Shown: positions 16,235 to 24,300, counted from the stretch's first letter. The stretch is 64,000 bases of DNA from Candidatus Electrothrix communis (GCA_030644725.1 CP130629.1:2086795-2150794), one strand, 5' to 3'. Notes: generated from the sequence alone by a model not told the origin. Made by a program: numbers and translations.

Positions 16235-17878
16235 ATGGGAGCGGCAGAAAAACTGGTGCAGTGGAATCCCACCGATATTAAGGCGGAATTGATTAAAAAG
16301 TATCCGCCCAAGGTGGCCCGTAAACGCGCCAAACAGATAATGATTAACGAGGCCTTGGAGAACGGCACGCCGGAAATTACGGCCAATGTTCGTACCATCC
16401 CAGGCATCATCACCATGCGCGGTTGTACCTACGCCGGTTGTAAGGGCGTTATCATGGGACCGACCCGCGATATCGTCAACCTGGTCCACGGACCCATCGG
16501 ATGTAGCTTTTACGCCTGGTTGACCCGACGTAATCAGACCGATGCTGGCCCGGAAGGACCGGCCGGTGAAAATTTCATGAACTACTGTTTTTCCACCGAT
16601 ATGCAGGATCAGGATATCATCTTCGGCGGAGAGAAAAAACTGGAGCAGGCCATTCAGGAAGCCTATGACCTGTTTCATCCCAAGTCCATTGCAGTGTTTG
16701 CCACCTGTCCGGTGGGTCTGATCGGAGATGATATTCACACCATTTCCCGGCAGATGAAAGAAAAGCTGGGCGACTGTAATGTGTACGCTTTTAGCTGTGA
16801 GGGCTATAAGGGTGTTTCCCAGTCCGCTGGTCATCATATTGCCAATAATCAGGTGTTCCGTCATATCGTGGGCGAGAACGACGAGCCGGTTGAGGGCAAA
16901 TACAAGATCAACCTGCTAGGCGAGTACAACATCGGCGGCGACGGGTTCGAGATAGATCGGATTTTTAAGAAATGCGGGATCACTAATGTCTCCACCTTTT
17001 CCGGCAACTCCACCTATGAGCAGTTTGCCACAGCCCATCAGGCCGATCTGAATGCGGTTATGTGTCACCGGTCCATTAACTATGTGGCTGATATGCTGGA
17101 GACCAAGTTCGGTATCCCCTGGATCAAGGTGAACTTTATCGGTGCCGAGGCAACCGCTAAATCTCTGCGCAAGATAGCTGCCTATTTTGAGGATCAGGAG
17201 CTGATCGACACAGTAGAAGCGGTGATTGCCGAGGAAATGCCGGATGTTGATGCAGCTGCAACCGAAATTCTGCCCCGTACCGGCGGCAAAACAGCCATGA
17301 TGTTTGTGGGTGGCTCCAGAGCCCATCATTATAAGGAGTTGTTTGACGAGTTGGGGATGAAGACCATCTCTGCTGGTTACGAGTTTGGTCATCGTGATGA
17401 TTACGAGGGCCGTCGGGTTCTGCCGCACATTAAGGTGGATGCGGACAGTCGGAATATCGAGGAAATCGTGGTCGAAGCCGACGAAACCCGCTTTAGCCCT
17501 CGCAAGAGTGAAGAAGAGCTGAAGGCGTTGGAAGAAGGCGGTCTTAAATTCAAGGATTACGAAGGATTGGCCCCAGACTTAGAAGAGGGTACCTTGATCA
17601 TCGACGACCTGAACCAGTACGAGGCTGAGAAGCTGGTCGAGCTGATGAAGCCGGACATTTTCTGTGCAGGTATCAAAGAGAAGTTCTCCATCCAGAAACT
17701 GGGCGTGCCCATGAAGCAGCTGCACAGCTATGACTCCGGCGGCCCCTATGCCGGATTCAAAGGCGCGATTAACTTCTACAAAGAGATTGATCGTCTGGTG
17801 AACAGCAGGGTCTGGAGTTATATGAAGGCCCCCTGGCAGGAAAACCCGCAGCTTTCCGGCACATACGTCTGGGAATAA
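16235..17878 (+). CDS. nifD: Nitrogenase MoFe protein alpha chain NifD
   Basis: 547 aa, longer than the roughly 480-500 aa proteobacterial type. P-cluster cysteines fit C64, C90 and C118 (HGPIGCSFYAW and YCFSTDMQDQDIIFGG). The FeMo-co ligands are C277 (VMCHRSINYV) and H497 (QLHSYDSGGPYAGF). The VSQSAGHHIAN segment near the cofactor and the IKEKF lysine for homocitrate are kept. An extra segment of about 55 residues (about 394-450, with many Glu and Lys) sits between the YEFGHRDDYEG and TLIIDDLNQYE motifs, as in clostridial-type NifD. No delta-subunit gene is nearby, so this is Mo rather than V or Fe-only. Confidence 0.98.
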   Translation: MGAAEKLVQWNPTDIKAELIKKYPPKVARKRAKQIMINEALENGTPEITANVRTIPGIITMRGCTYAGCKGVIMGPTRDIVNLVHGPIGCSFYAWLTRRNQTDAGPEGPAGENFMNYCFSTDMQDQDIIFGGEKKLEQAIQEAYDLFHPKSIAVFATCPVGLIGDDIHTISRQMKEKLGDCNVYAFSCEGYKGVSQSAGHHIANNQVFRHIVGENDEPVEGKYKINLLGEYNIGGDGFEIDRIFKKCGITNVSTFSGNSTYEQFATAHQADLNAVMCHRSINYVADMLETKFGIPWIKVNFIGAEATAKSLRKIAAYFEDQELIDTVEAVIAEEMPDVDAAATEILPRTGGKTAMMFVGGSRAHHYKELFDELGMKTISAGYEFGHRDDYEGRRVLPHIKVDADSRNIEEIVVEADETRFSPRKSEEELKALEEGGLKFKDYEGLAPDLEEGTLIIDDLNQYEAEKLVELMKPDIFCAGIKEKFSIQKLGVPMKQLHSYDSGGPYAGFKGAINFYKEIDRLVNSRVWSYMKAPWQENPQLSGTYVWE

Positions 17879-17884
17879 ACGGTC

Positions 17885-17962
17885 GTAGGGGCACGGCACG
17901 CCGTGCCCCTACACACCCATGTGCAGAAAAAACCGTAAGGGCACGGCATGCCGTGTCCCTAC
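17885..17962. repeat. Two REP palindromes in the nifD-nifK gap
   Basis: 17885-17912 (gtaggggcacggcacg ... cccctac) and 17935-17962 (gtaagggcacggcatg ... tccctac), both 28-base near-perfect palindromes with a GTAG or GTAA head. They lie between two genes whose products are needed in equal amounts. Confidence 0.8.
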
Positions 17963-17983
17963 ATCAGAATACGAGGTAAGAGG

Positions 17984-19357
17984 ATGTTATTACGACATAC
18001 CCCCAAAGAAATCAGCGAGCGCAAGGCCCTGACCATTAATCCGGCCAAGACCTGCCAGCCCATTGGTGCTATGTACGCGGCTCTGGGCATCCACGGATGC
18101 CTGCCGCACAGTCACGGCTCCCAGGGCTGCTGCGCCTATCACCGTTCAACCCTGACCCGGCATTATAAAGAGCCAATCTCGGCGGCGACCAGCTCCTTTA
18201 CTGAAGGCGCGTCCGTGTTCGGCGGTCAGGCTAACCTGACCCAGGCCTTTAACAATATCTTCACGGTCTACAACCCGGAAATCGTGGCAGTGCATACCAC
18301 CTGCCTGTCCGAGACCATTGGCGATGATTTGCCCCAGATTCGCAAAAAAGCGATTACGGAAGGCAAGATCCCGGAAGGAAAATACGTTATCGGCGCGTCC
18401 ACGCCCAGCTATGTTGGTTCCCATGTGACCGGGTTCTCCAATATGGTTAAGGCCATGACCGAGCTGGCCGAGCCCACAGGTAAGAAGAACGGCAAGGTCA
18501 ATATCATCCCTGGCTGGGTGGAACCCTGCGACATGGAGGAGCTGAAGCGGCTCACCAAGTTAATGGGTGTGGGCACGATCCTTTTTCCAGACACCTCTGG
18601 TGTGCTCAACAGCCCGCTGACCGGCGAATACAAGATGTTTCCCGCAGGCGGCACTACCATTGCCGAGCTGAAGTCCACCGCCGATTCAATGGGTACGCTG
18701 GCTTTGGGCGAGTGGTGTTCTGCTGATGCGGCCCGCCAGCTGGATAAACAGCACAAGGTTCCCTGCAAGGTTCTGGATATGCCTTTCGGTTTGAAGGCCA
18801 CGGATCGTTTCATTGAAGCCCTGCGCACCATTGCCGGGGTCAACGTGCCCGAGGAAATTATGACCGAGCGCGGTCAGCTGGTGGATTTGATCTCGGACAT
18901 GCACCAGTATTTCTATCATAAGAAAGTGGCCCTGGCAGGCGACCCGGATCAGCTCATCGCCATGACCGAGTTCCTGATTTCCATCGACATGTGTCCGGTC
19001 CACATTGTTACCGGTACTCCGGGTAAGAAGTTCGAGAAGCGGATCAGGGAGATCACAGCGGACATGCCTTTCGAGGTCAACGTCAAGGCCAAGGGCGATT
19101 TCTTTCTCCTCCATCAGTGGATGAAGAACGAGCCGGTGGACCTGCTGATCAGCAACACTTACGGCAAGTATATCGCCCGTGATGAGGATGTGCCGCTGAT
19201 CCGCTGGGGCTTCCCTATCCTGGATCGTCAGGGGCATCAGTATTTTCCCACAGTTGGGTATAAGGGTGGGTTGCGGCTGCTGGAGAAGATCCTCTCCGCT
19301 ATCATGGATCGCAAGGATCGGGATGATCCTGAGACCAAGTTTGAGTTGGTGCTGTAA
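17984..19357 (+). CDS. nifK: Nitrogenase MoFe protein beta chain NifK
   Basis: 457 aa, the short form that lacks the long N-terminal extension of proteobacterial NifK and goes with the long NifD. P-cluster cysteines lie in TCQPIGAMYAALGIHGCLP, HGSQGCCAYHRSTL and CLSETIGDDLPQI. STPSYVGSHVTGFSNM and WGFPILDRQGHQYFPTVGYKG are conserved. The start was set at ATG 17984 after gaggtaagagg; the longer upstream frame runs through a REP element. It is last gene of the nifH operon, followed by a terminator. Confidence 0.98.
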   Translation: MLLRHTPKEISERKALTINPAKTCQPIGAMYAALGIHGCLPHSHGSQGCCAYHRSTLTRHYKEPISAATSSFTEGASVFGGQANLTQAFNNIFTVYNPEIVAVHTTCLSETIGDDLPQIRKKAITEGKIPEGKYVIGASTPSYVGSHVTGFSNMVKAMTELAEPTGKKNGKVNIIPGWVEPCDMEELKRLTKLMGVGTILFPDTSGVLNSPLTGEYKMFPAGGTTIAELKSTADSMGTLALGEWCSADAARQLDKQHKVPCKVLDMPFGLKATDRFIEALRTIAGVNVPEEIMTERGQLVDLISDMHQYFYHKKVALAGDPDQLIAMTEFLISIDMCPVHIVTGTPGKKFEKRIREITADMPFEVNVKAKGDFFLLHQWMKNEPVDLLISNTYGKYIARDEDVPLIRWGFPILDRQGHQYFPTVGYKGGLRLLEKILSAIMDRKDRDDPETKFELVL

Positions 19358-19408
19358 GAGAAGTTACTGTACAGGAAGTAAAGAGAGGAAGAACAAAGAA
19401 GGATTCAT

Positions 19409-19436
19409 GGCGGGGCCGGAAGGCTCCGCCTTTTTT
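19409..19436 (+). terminator. Terminator of nifHI1I2DK
   Basis: Stem ggcggggcc / ggctccgcc with GGAA loop (one G-U pair) and six T. It ends the operon about 50 bases after nifK. Confidence 0.9.
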
Positions 19437-19526
19437 GTTGCGTTTACTGGACCGGGCGGCTGGCTTGCCGTGGTTTCTACAGCTGAACTTGCAGTGTTCC
19501 CTCCGCGTTATATCTACGCGTCGCTC

Positions 19527-19553
19527 ATCGACAAAAACGACATCTCCTTCTAC
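19527..19553 (+). repeat. Looser copy of the ACAAAA-CGACAT repeat
   Basis: Shares ACAAAA-n-CGACAT-n-T and a trailing CTAC with the 28-base repeats at 10980 and 14233. It lies in the 19437-19751 gap upstream of the nifB-like operon; nothing else apart from the sigma-54 promoter was seen there. Confidence 0.35.
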
Positions 19554-19673
19554 CTCAATGTCATATTTTCTTCAAAAGCGTCTTGCCTGTAACGAAATGC
19601 TTCTTTAAAGCCCTCCTTGTAAACCACCATTAATATCTTGTTTTTGAAGTACATTTACCTTTACTCCGCCCCT

Positions 19674-19689
19674 GGTACGCTCTTTGCTT
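19674..19689 (+). promoter_or_regulatory. Sigma-54 promoter of the nifB-like operon
   Basis: TGGTAC-GCTCT-TTGCT keeps GG-N10-GC. The start site is expected near 19700, about 50 bases before the ATG at 19752. A TGT-N9-ACA at 19640-19654 is one base short of the NifA consensus and too close to count. Confidence 0.8.
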
Positions 19690-19751
19690 CTAAAGGATAA
19701 GAAGCAACGGCCTGAGGGCTGATCAATGCATCCGAACCTTACGAGAAAATA

Positions 19752-20897
19752 ATGACTATCCAGCCTGTTACCCCCAAGAACCCCTGCGAACAATCCATGC
19801 GGATCAAATCCCTGATTCTGCCAGCTGCCCCGCAGGCCAATAACAAAAAACGTTTTGGCGAGATCGACAAACCCGATCCAGCTCTTTTGCCGGATGAAGC
19901 TATCGCCTGGATAGGTGACCTTGTAAAAGGCGGTAAGAAAATTCACGGAGTGAATATCTCCGGCCCTGGTGATGCCCTAGCAGACCAGAATACGCTTTTT
20001 TTCCTTCTCGATTTGCTCAAGGAAAAATATCCCGACTGCCCGGTCAAACTGACCACCATAGGTCTCAACGCAGCATCACTTGCTGCTGATCTGGCCAGCA
20101 AGGGGATTACCCAGGTTAACCTCCAAGTCGAAGCAGCGTCCACAGACATTGTAAAAAAAATATACGCCTGGATTCGCCCCGACAAAAGAACGGTACCGCT
20201 TCCTGAAGCGATAGAATTCCTGTTCCAAGAGCAAGGAAAGGCAATCGTCGCACTCAAAGACTCCGGAATTTCAGTTAATATACAGACCACAATCTATCCC
20301 GGTATAAACGACGAGCATATAGCTCCTCTTGCTGAAAAAGCTGTCTCCTGGGGCGCATCATCCATAGCCCTGCTTCCTTTTCAGCCGGTTTCTGAGGAAG
20401 AAACATTAGAAGCCTGTGACGCTGATCTGCTTGAGAACGCAAAAAAAGCCGCTGCGGCCCATCTTGAAGTTATTGATGATAAGGACGTATATCTGCCGCC
20501 CCCGTCAGGCGGAGATTTTCAGAATGCAACGACCCTCCTGCCCAAACCGAGCAAGGAGCGCCCGAACGTGGGCGTGGTCAGCGCAAGCGGCATGGATGTG
20601 GATCTCCATCTCGGCCAAGCCGACAGGGTGTTGATCTACGGCCCTCGTGAGGACGGGCTGGCCTGTCTTCTGGAATCACGAACCGCACCTGAGGCAGGAA
20701 GCGGCGATTCCCGCTGGCAAGCACTTGCCGACAAATGCCTGTTTGACTGCTTTGCCCTGCTGGCAACCAATGCCGGGCAAAATCCGCAAAAGGTTCTGGG
20801 CGATATGGGTATCAAGGTATTGCTGACCGAAGAGAATATCGAAGGCACCGTTGATGTGCTCTACGGTGGCGGCAAAAAAAAGAAATGTAAAAAATAA
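19752..20897 (+). CDS. NifB-like protein lacking radical-SAM cysteines, with NifX-like domain
   Basis: 381 aa. It aligns along its length with the NifB at 3799: LPAAP (LPVAP in NifB), SGPGDALAD (AGPGDPFAN), DIVKKIYAWIR (EITKNIYSWVR), and GISVNIQTTIYPGIND (GITVKINTILIPGINN). The CX3CX2C motif is replaced by QANNKKRF and the HCTRCRADA motif is gone; only a Cys in NPC near the N-terminus remains where NifB has HPCF. It cannot bind the SAM cluster in the known way. The C-terminal domain (about 270-370, DVDLHLGQADRVLIYG) is like NifX/NafY cofactor carriers. It is first gene of a sigma-54 operon with nif-linked small genes. A carrier or scaffold role for NifB-co is my inference. The Lys-rich tail (KKKKCKK) is odd. 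Confidence 0.85.
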   Translation: MTIQPVTPKNPCEQSMRIKSLILPAAPQANNKKRFGEIDKPDPALLPDEAIAWIGDLVKGGKKIHGVNISGPGDALADQNTLFFLLDLLKEKYPDCPVKLTTIGLNAASLAADLASKGITQVNLQVEAASTDIVKKIYAWIRPDKRTVPLPEAIEFLFQEQGKAIVALKDSGISVNIQTTIYPGINDEHIAPLAEKAVSWGASSIALLPFQPVSEEETLEACDADLLENAKKAAAAHLEVIDDKDVYLPPPSGGDFQNATTLLPKPSKERPNVGVVSASGMDVDLHLGQADRVLIYGPREDGLACLLESRTAPEAGSGDSRWQALADKCLFDCFALLATNAGQNPQKVLGDMGIKVLLTEENIEGTVDVLYGGGKKKKCKK

Positions 20898-20955
20898 TCC
20901 GTTAATATTCCATCCCGGCTCGGAAGGCCGAGATAAGAGAAAAAAGGAGCAAAAA

Positions 20956-21261
20956 ATGGCAATTTCAGAACGGCAGATCCTGCTCTGTCAGAGCTTTCGC
21001 GCGGCAGGAGATAAAAAAGGTATCTGTCATAAGCAGAGCGAAGGATTACTGCAATATATTGAGGAAGAAGTACTGGATCGCGGCCTGGACTGTCTGATAA
21101 GCGGCACCACCTGCCTGAAACAATGCGAAAAGGGACCGGTTATGGTCATTCAACCGGAAAATTGGTGGTTCGGCAGCGTGGACAGCGAAGAGGCGGTTGA
21201 TGCTATCCTGGACGGGCTGGAAGACGGCGAACCGGCAGAAGATTATCTGCTGGAAAGCTGA
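20956..21261 (+). CDS. Thioredoxin-like [2Fe-2S] ferredoxin (nif-linked)
   Basis: 101 aa. Cysteines are spaced C-x12-C (LLCQSFRAAGDKKGICHK) and C-x3-C (TTCLKQCEKG), the pattern of thioredoxin-like [2Fe-2S] ferredoxins, the fold that includes the Azotobacter Shethna-type proteins. It probably delivers electrons to, or protects, nitrogenase assembly; the precise partner is unknown. The start is MAISERQILL after aaaggagc. It lies 58 bases after the NifB-like gene, with a small hairpin (CTCGG-aagg-CCGAG, 20925-20938) in the gap. Confidence 0.88.
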   Translation: MAISERQILLCQSFRAAGDKKGICHKQSEGLLQYIEEEVLDRGLDCLISGTTCLKQCEKGPVMVIQPENWWFGSVDSEEAVDAILDGLEDGEPAEDYLLES

Positions 21262-21273
21262 GAGAACAGACCC

Positions 21274-21750
21274 ATGAGCGGGATAATGCCGAACATTGCC
21301 GGAAAAATACTGATCCGAGGGGCACGGGAAGAGGATCTCACGGGCCTGGTCTTTCTGCTGGAAGTTTTGTTCAGCATTGAAAAGGATTTTACTTTCAATG
21401 CGGACAAGCAGCAGCGAGGGTTACGACTGCTTGTACAGAGGCCTGACGCTGCGGTTCTGGTGGCGGAACGACAGGGTCGGATCATAGGCATGTGTACAGC
21501 GCAACTGCTCATTTCCACCGCTGAAGGCGGATTATCGACCCTGGTGGAAGATGTCGTGATCCTGCCCGCCTGGCAGGCACATGGCACCGGCAAAAGACTC
21601 ATGGAGGCTGTCGCGGAATGGTCTGCGTTTCAGGGCGCAACCAGGATCCAATTACTGGCTGATCGCAATAATACAAGGGCACTGGGCTTTTATAATCGGA
21701 TAGGCTACCGACCCACTGAACTGATCTGTCTACGCAAGGGAGCTGGGTAA
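21274..21750 (+). CDS. GNAT-family N-acetyltransferase (nif-linked)
   Basis: 158 aa. The GNAT fold is shown by VEDVVILPAWQAHGTGKRLM (acetyl-CoA-binding V-x-x-x-x-R/Q-x-x-G-x-G/A type, here QAHGTG), with IQLLADRNNTRALGFYNRIGYR at the end. The substrate is unknown. It sits 12 bases after the ferredoxin gene and overlaps the next gene by one base (TAATG), so it is part of the nif operon. I recall similar GNAT genes in other deltaproteobacterial nif clusters but cannot name a demonstrated role. Confidence 0.85.
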   Translation: MSGIMPNIAGKILIRGAREEDLTGLVFLLEVLFSIEKDFTFNADKQQRGLRLLVQRPDAAVLVAERQGRIIGMCTAQLLISTAEGGLSTLVEDVVILPAWQAHGTGKRLMEAVAEWSAFQGATRIQLLADRNNTRALGFYNRIGYRPTELICLRKGAG

Positions 21751-22184
21751 TGACAAAAAAAGCGGAGTTAATCCCCTTAGCGGGAATTGAACCCATCAGG
21801 GGCTGGGAAGAATTTCTTCAGGATGGAAAAGGATTTCTGAGCACGGCTTTAGCAGGGTATCAGAAGCGGCAGCAGGTCTTCACTGCTGAGATCCTTTATA
21901 ATATTATAGCTATGGCCGTAGAGAAATTCATCATGGCAGCGCTGATGCGACATGGAGCCTTGCCCTATAACCATACTATGGCGGATCTGGTCGAGGCGAT
22001 GGAAACCACCTTTCCGGGCAAAATGACAGCGATCGGTGCAGGATTACTGGAGATGGATAAGTATCAGGAGATATGCGATCTTGACGGGTTTAAAATCAGC
22101 CCGCCGGGCATGGAGAAAATTTCAGGGATGCTTGGACTGGCTGACAAGATACAGACCTTGGTAATTGAAGAACTTACGTGCTGA
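21750..22184 (+). CDS. HEPN-like helical protein (nif-linked), unknown
   Basis: 144 aa. The segment AEILYNIIAMAVEKFIMAAL followed by MRHGALPYNHTMADLV has the shape of a HEPN domain (paired helices with His near the end), though the R-x4-6-H ribonuclease motif is not clean. The start ATG overlaps the stop of the GNAT gene, which implies coupled translation. Its place in an operon of nif assembly genes suggests a helper or binding role rather than toxicity; this is inference. Confidence 0.6.
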   Translation: MTKKAELIPLAGIEPIRGWEEFLQDGKGFLSTALAGYQKRQQVFTAEILYNIIAMAVEKFIMAALMRHGALPYNHTMADLVEAMETTFPGKMTAIGAGLLEMDKYQEICDLDGFKISPPGMEKISGMLGLADKIQTLVIEELTC

Positions 22185-22206
22185 ATATATGAAGGAGCAC
22201 TGTGGA

Positions 22207-22518
22207 ATGAGTGAAAAAATACCAATAATGAAGCTTGGCGTTGTCAAGGAAATCGTAGAAGCAACCGGCATGGGGATTTCCTATGCCTATGAAGACCTTG
22301 TTTTTCTCGATCATAACGCCCTGCTCCTCCAATTCACCCAAGACAGTGACACGGTTCTGGTGCATACCAACCGCGAGGCGGACACGGAACCGGCTCAGGC
22401 AACTCTTGCAGCCTTGAAACAGGCTGCCCGGGAAAGAGAAATGATCTTCCTTGACGGTCAGGTATACGCCTTGACGCAAGGAGAGGACGAACAGATCAAT
22501 ATTGAATTTATCCCGTAG
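22207..22518 (+). CDS. Conserved nif-linked protein of unknown function
   Basis: 103 aa starting MSEKIPIMKLGVVKEIVEAT, with ISYAYEDLVFLDHNALLLQF and a mixed alpha-beta pattern. No cofactor motif is seen (no conserved Cys or His cluster). I have an impression that similar small proteins sit beside the thioredoxin-like ferredoxin in other Desulfobacterota nif clusters but cannot give a name. The start was placed at ATG 22207 with aaggag 11 bases upstream; an earlier in-frame start overlaps the preceding gene. Confidence 0.65.
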   Translation: MSEKIPIMKLGVVKEIVEATGMGISYAYEDLVFLDHNALLLQFTQDSDTVLVHTNREADTEPAQATLAALKQAAREREMIFLDGQVYALTQGEDEQINIEFIP

Positions 22519-22570
22519 CACAATAATATACGGATAGGTATTAACCAAATAAGTAAGGAAGGAGGCTCCG

Positions 22571-22792
22571 ATGGCTAAAAAAGACGTTGAAGCATTGTTG
22601 ATTGCAGGTGGCGAAGACAAACATGTTCGGGCAAAATATGATGTTCCGGGCAATAAAGAAGAATTTATCGCCTTAGCAGCGGAAGATGGTTATACATTTA
22701 CGCTGGAAGAGCTTGACGAGGTGCTCAAGGAGGCCGGGGACGTGTTTGACAAATACGGCAACCCACCCAAGCGCTCTATCTGGTGGACCTGA
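22571..22792 (+). CDS. Nif11-family small protein
   Basis: 73 aa. It has the Nif11 domain pattern: KEEFIALAAEDGYTFTLEEL then EVLKEAGDVFDKYG. The family is named for nif clusters and is also used as leader peptides in other systems, but here it is likely the nif-associated form, as no peptide-modifying enzyme is near. A very good ribosome site (aaggaaggagg) precedes it. It is the last gene of the operon started at 19674, followed by the first of three similar terminators. Confidence 0.85.
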   Translation: MAKKDVEALLIAGGEDKHVRAKYDVPGNKEEFIALAAEDGYTFTLEELDEVLKEAGDVFDKYGNPPKRSIWWT

Positions 22793-22821
22793 TGTAGGTT
22801 CATTGAGAGGAGGCTCATGTA

Positions 22822-22857
22822 CCCCTGTCGCGGCTTGCGGTGGGGGTATTTTTTTTG
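22822..22857 (+). terminator. Terminator, copy 1 of 3
   Basis: CCCCTGTCGC-ggct-(t)GCGGTGGGGG with G-U pairs, then T-rich tail. Two near-identical copies are at 24301 and 25152. Confidence 0.85.
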
Positions 22858-22910
22858 CTCATTTATCCTGTTCTGCCCCTCATATCCCCTTTCCCTCATG
22901 CAACCCTTTG

Positions 22911-22939
22911 TTGACAAACAAGTTTTATTACGGTTACTG
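22911..22939 (+). promoter_or_regulatory. Promoter-like segment, copy 1 of 3
   Basis: TTGACA at 22911-22916, spacer 17, then ttactg. The context catgcaa...tGTTGACAA is shared with 24390 and 25242, each about 55-60 bases after a copy of the same terminator. It would drive the 23045 gene. Confidence 0.45.
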
Positions 22940-23044
22940 TGTATATGAATATACAATAGGGATTGCTCCTGACAACTCAACATCACCTGTTATCAGGAAA
23001 GAACGCTTGATAATCAATAGTTAGCACAAGAGAGCAAGAAAAAA

Positions 23045-23632
23045 ATGTCAACAGCAACAGAGAATCAACAGGTAACACCTATCAACAGTATGGAATTGGC
23101 ATACGAGACATTTCTGCACTGTCGTTTCCCCGGATCAGCTACGGAGTTATACCTTGATCTGCTCATTCGGACATTCGATCAGTTACGGCTTAATGACAGT
23201 CTGATAATAGAACTCCCTGATTCCTGGCTGCAATCCATTGGCTCGTATACCAAAAAAGAAATCAAAATCGATCCAACGGATGATGGCGTTCGGGTAAGCA
23301 GTTTACCTCCAAAGGGCCAACAATTACTGTCCCTCATCGAACTTGGAGCAAAGGAGCTACAAAGACTGTGGTCATTGGATGCAATAATAGCGGTCCGATC
23401 ACTTGGATATACACTGCATCCCATTCCCAATTTTGTTCGTTCAAGCGAAATGTTCAATGCCAAGCTCTTCCTGTTCAGTTTCCGAGTTGCAGCATTTTGC
23501 TGGACTGAACTCTCTCAGGAGGCACAACAAGCACTTTGTGATATAGTAGGTGCTCACCGAGACAAAGTTGAGAAAATGCATAACAAAGAAGGATTTTCCA
23601 TTGATATCTTTGGCTATTCCCGTAAACATTGA
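23045..23632 (+). CDS. Hypothetical protein
   Basis: 195 aa. No recognised domain. It is largely alpha-beta with hydrophobic segments but no clear membrane helix or signal peptide, so probably cytoplasmic. It is a single gene between terminator copies 1 and 2 (with the pilP-like gene). The start is ATG 23045 after aagagagcaag. It does not resemble nif genes. Confidence 0.6.
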   Translation: MSTATENQQVTPINSMELAYETFLHCRFPGSATELYLDLLIRTFDQLRLNDSLIIELPDSWLQSIGSYTKKEIKIDPTDDGVRVSSLPPKGQQLLSLIELGAKELQRLWSLDAIIAVRSLGYTLHPIPNFVRSSEMFNAKLFLFSFRVAAFCWTELSQEAQQALCDIVGAHRDKVEKMHNKEGFSIDIFGYSRKH

Positions 23633-23755
23633 CGACATGCCTTCCTCTCCGTTATCAAGGGGGGTGAACGAAAGATAACAACTCATACCATCACAACTAC
23701 TCCTGTGCTAACAACCTTGCAGGTAAAATTATCCATACCAAAAGGAGGTCGTACC

Positions 23756-24250
23756 ATGAGGGCTATTTCACAACACAGATACTTATTCGCTGCCATTCTT
23801 ACTTTGGCGGGATTCCTCTGCGTTCAGGTACAAGCGAACGAACATTCAGAAAACGAAAAACAAGAGGTTCTTCCTGTAACCGACCTCCGAGGTTATCATC
23901 AATTCGATTATAAATTTGAAGATCGACCAGATCCCTTTCTCCCCTTTTTTGACAGCAAGGAACCTAAAGAAAAAAAGAAAATTATTCCGGGTCAAATCTT
24001 GACCGAATTACAGAAGTTTGAACCGGGACAGTTAAGGCTTGTTGCGGTGATGGCTTTTAAGGACAAAAATATAGCCATGCTGGAAGACGTCACAGGAGAG
24101 GGTCATCTGGCAGAGCAAGGTACGCCCATTGGCCGAAATGGGATCGTCTCCAGCATTAAGGCTGACTTGCTCTTAGTTACAGAAAGCTATGAAACCACAA
24201 CGGGAAGGAAGATCGTAAATGAGATCCCCCTGCACATGCAAAAACAATAG
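23756..24250 (+). CDS. pilP: PilP-like pilus assembly protein
   Basis: 164 aa. It has the PilP signature: RPDPFLPFF, PGQLRLVAVMAFKDKNIAML and TPIGRNGIVSSIKADLLL. PilP is the inner-membrane lipoprotein linking the type IV pilus PilMNO complex to the PilQ secretin. A signal-like segment (LFAAILTLAGFLCVQVQA) is present; the Cys there is not a perfect lipobox. The start was set at ATG 23756 after aaaaggagg. It is an orphan: no pilM, pilN, pilO or pilQ nearby. It is close to terminator copy 2. Confidence 0.75.
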   Translation: MRAISQHRYLFAAILTLAGFLCVQVQANEHSENEKQEVLPVTDLRGYHQFDYKFEDRPDPFLPFFDSKEPKEKKKIIPGQILTELQKFEPGQLRLVAVMAFKDKNIAMLEDVTGEGHLAEQGTPIGRNGIVSSIKADLLLVTESYETTTGRKIVNEIPLHMQKQ

Positions 24251-24300
24251 TGGACCGGCCTATACAATAACGAATGAGGTGAGATTGAGATGCACCGCCC

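Noticed and set aside
16235-17878. NifD as vanadium or iron-only nitrogenase subunit
   Set aside because: No vnfG/anfG delta-subunit gene and nifE, nifN and nifV are present; Mo type is simpler.
22571-22792. Nif11 gene as a leader peptide for a RiPP (modified peptide) cluster
   Set aside because: No double-glycine leader site followed by a core peptide and no modifying enzyme or transporter nearby; the nif setting explains it.
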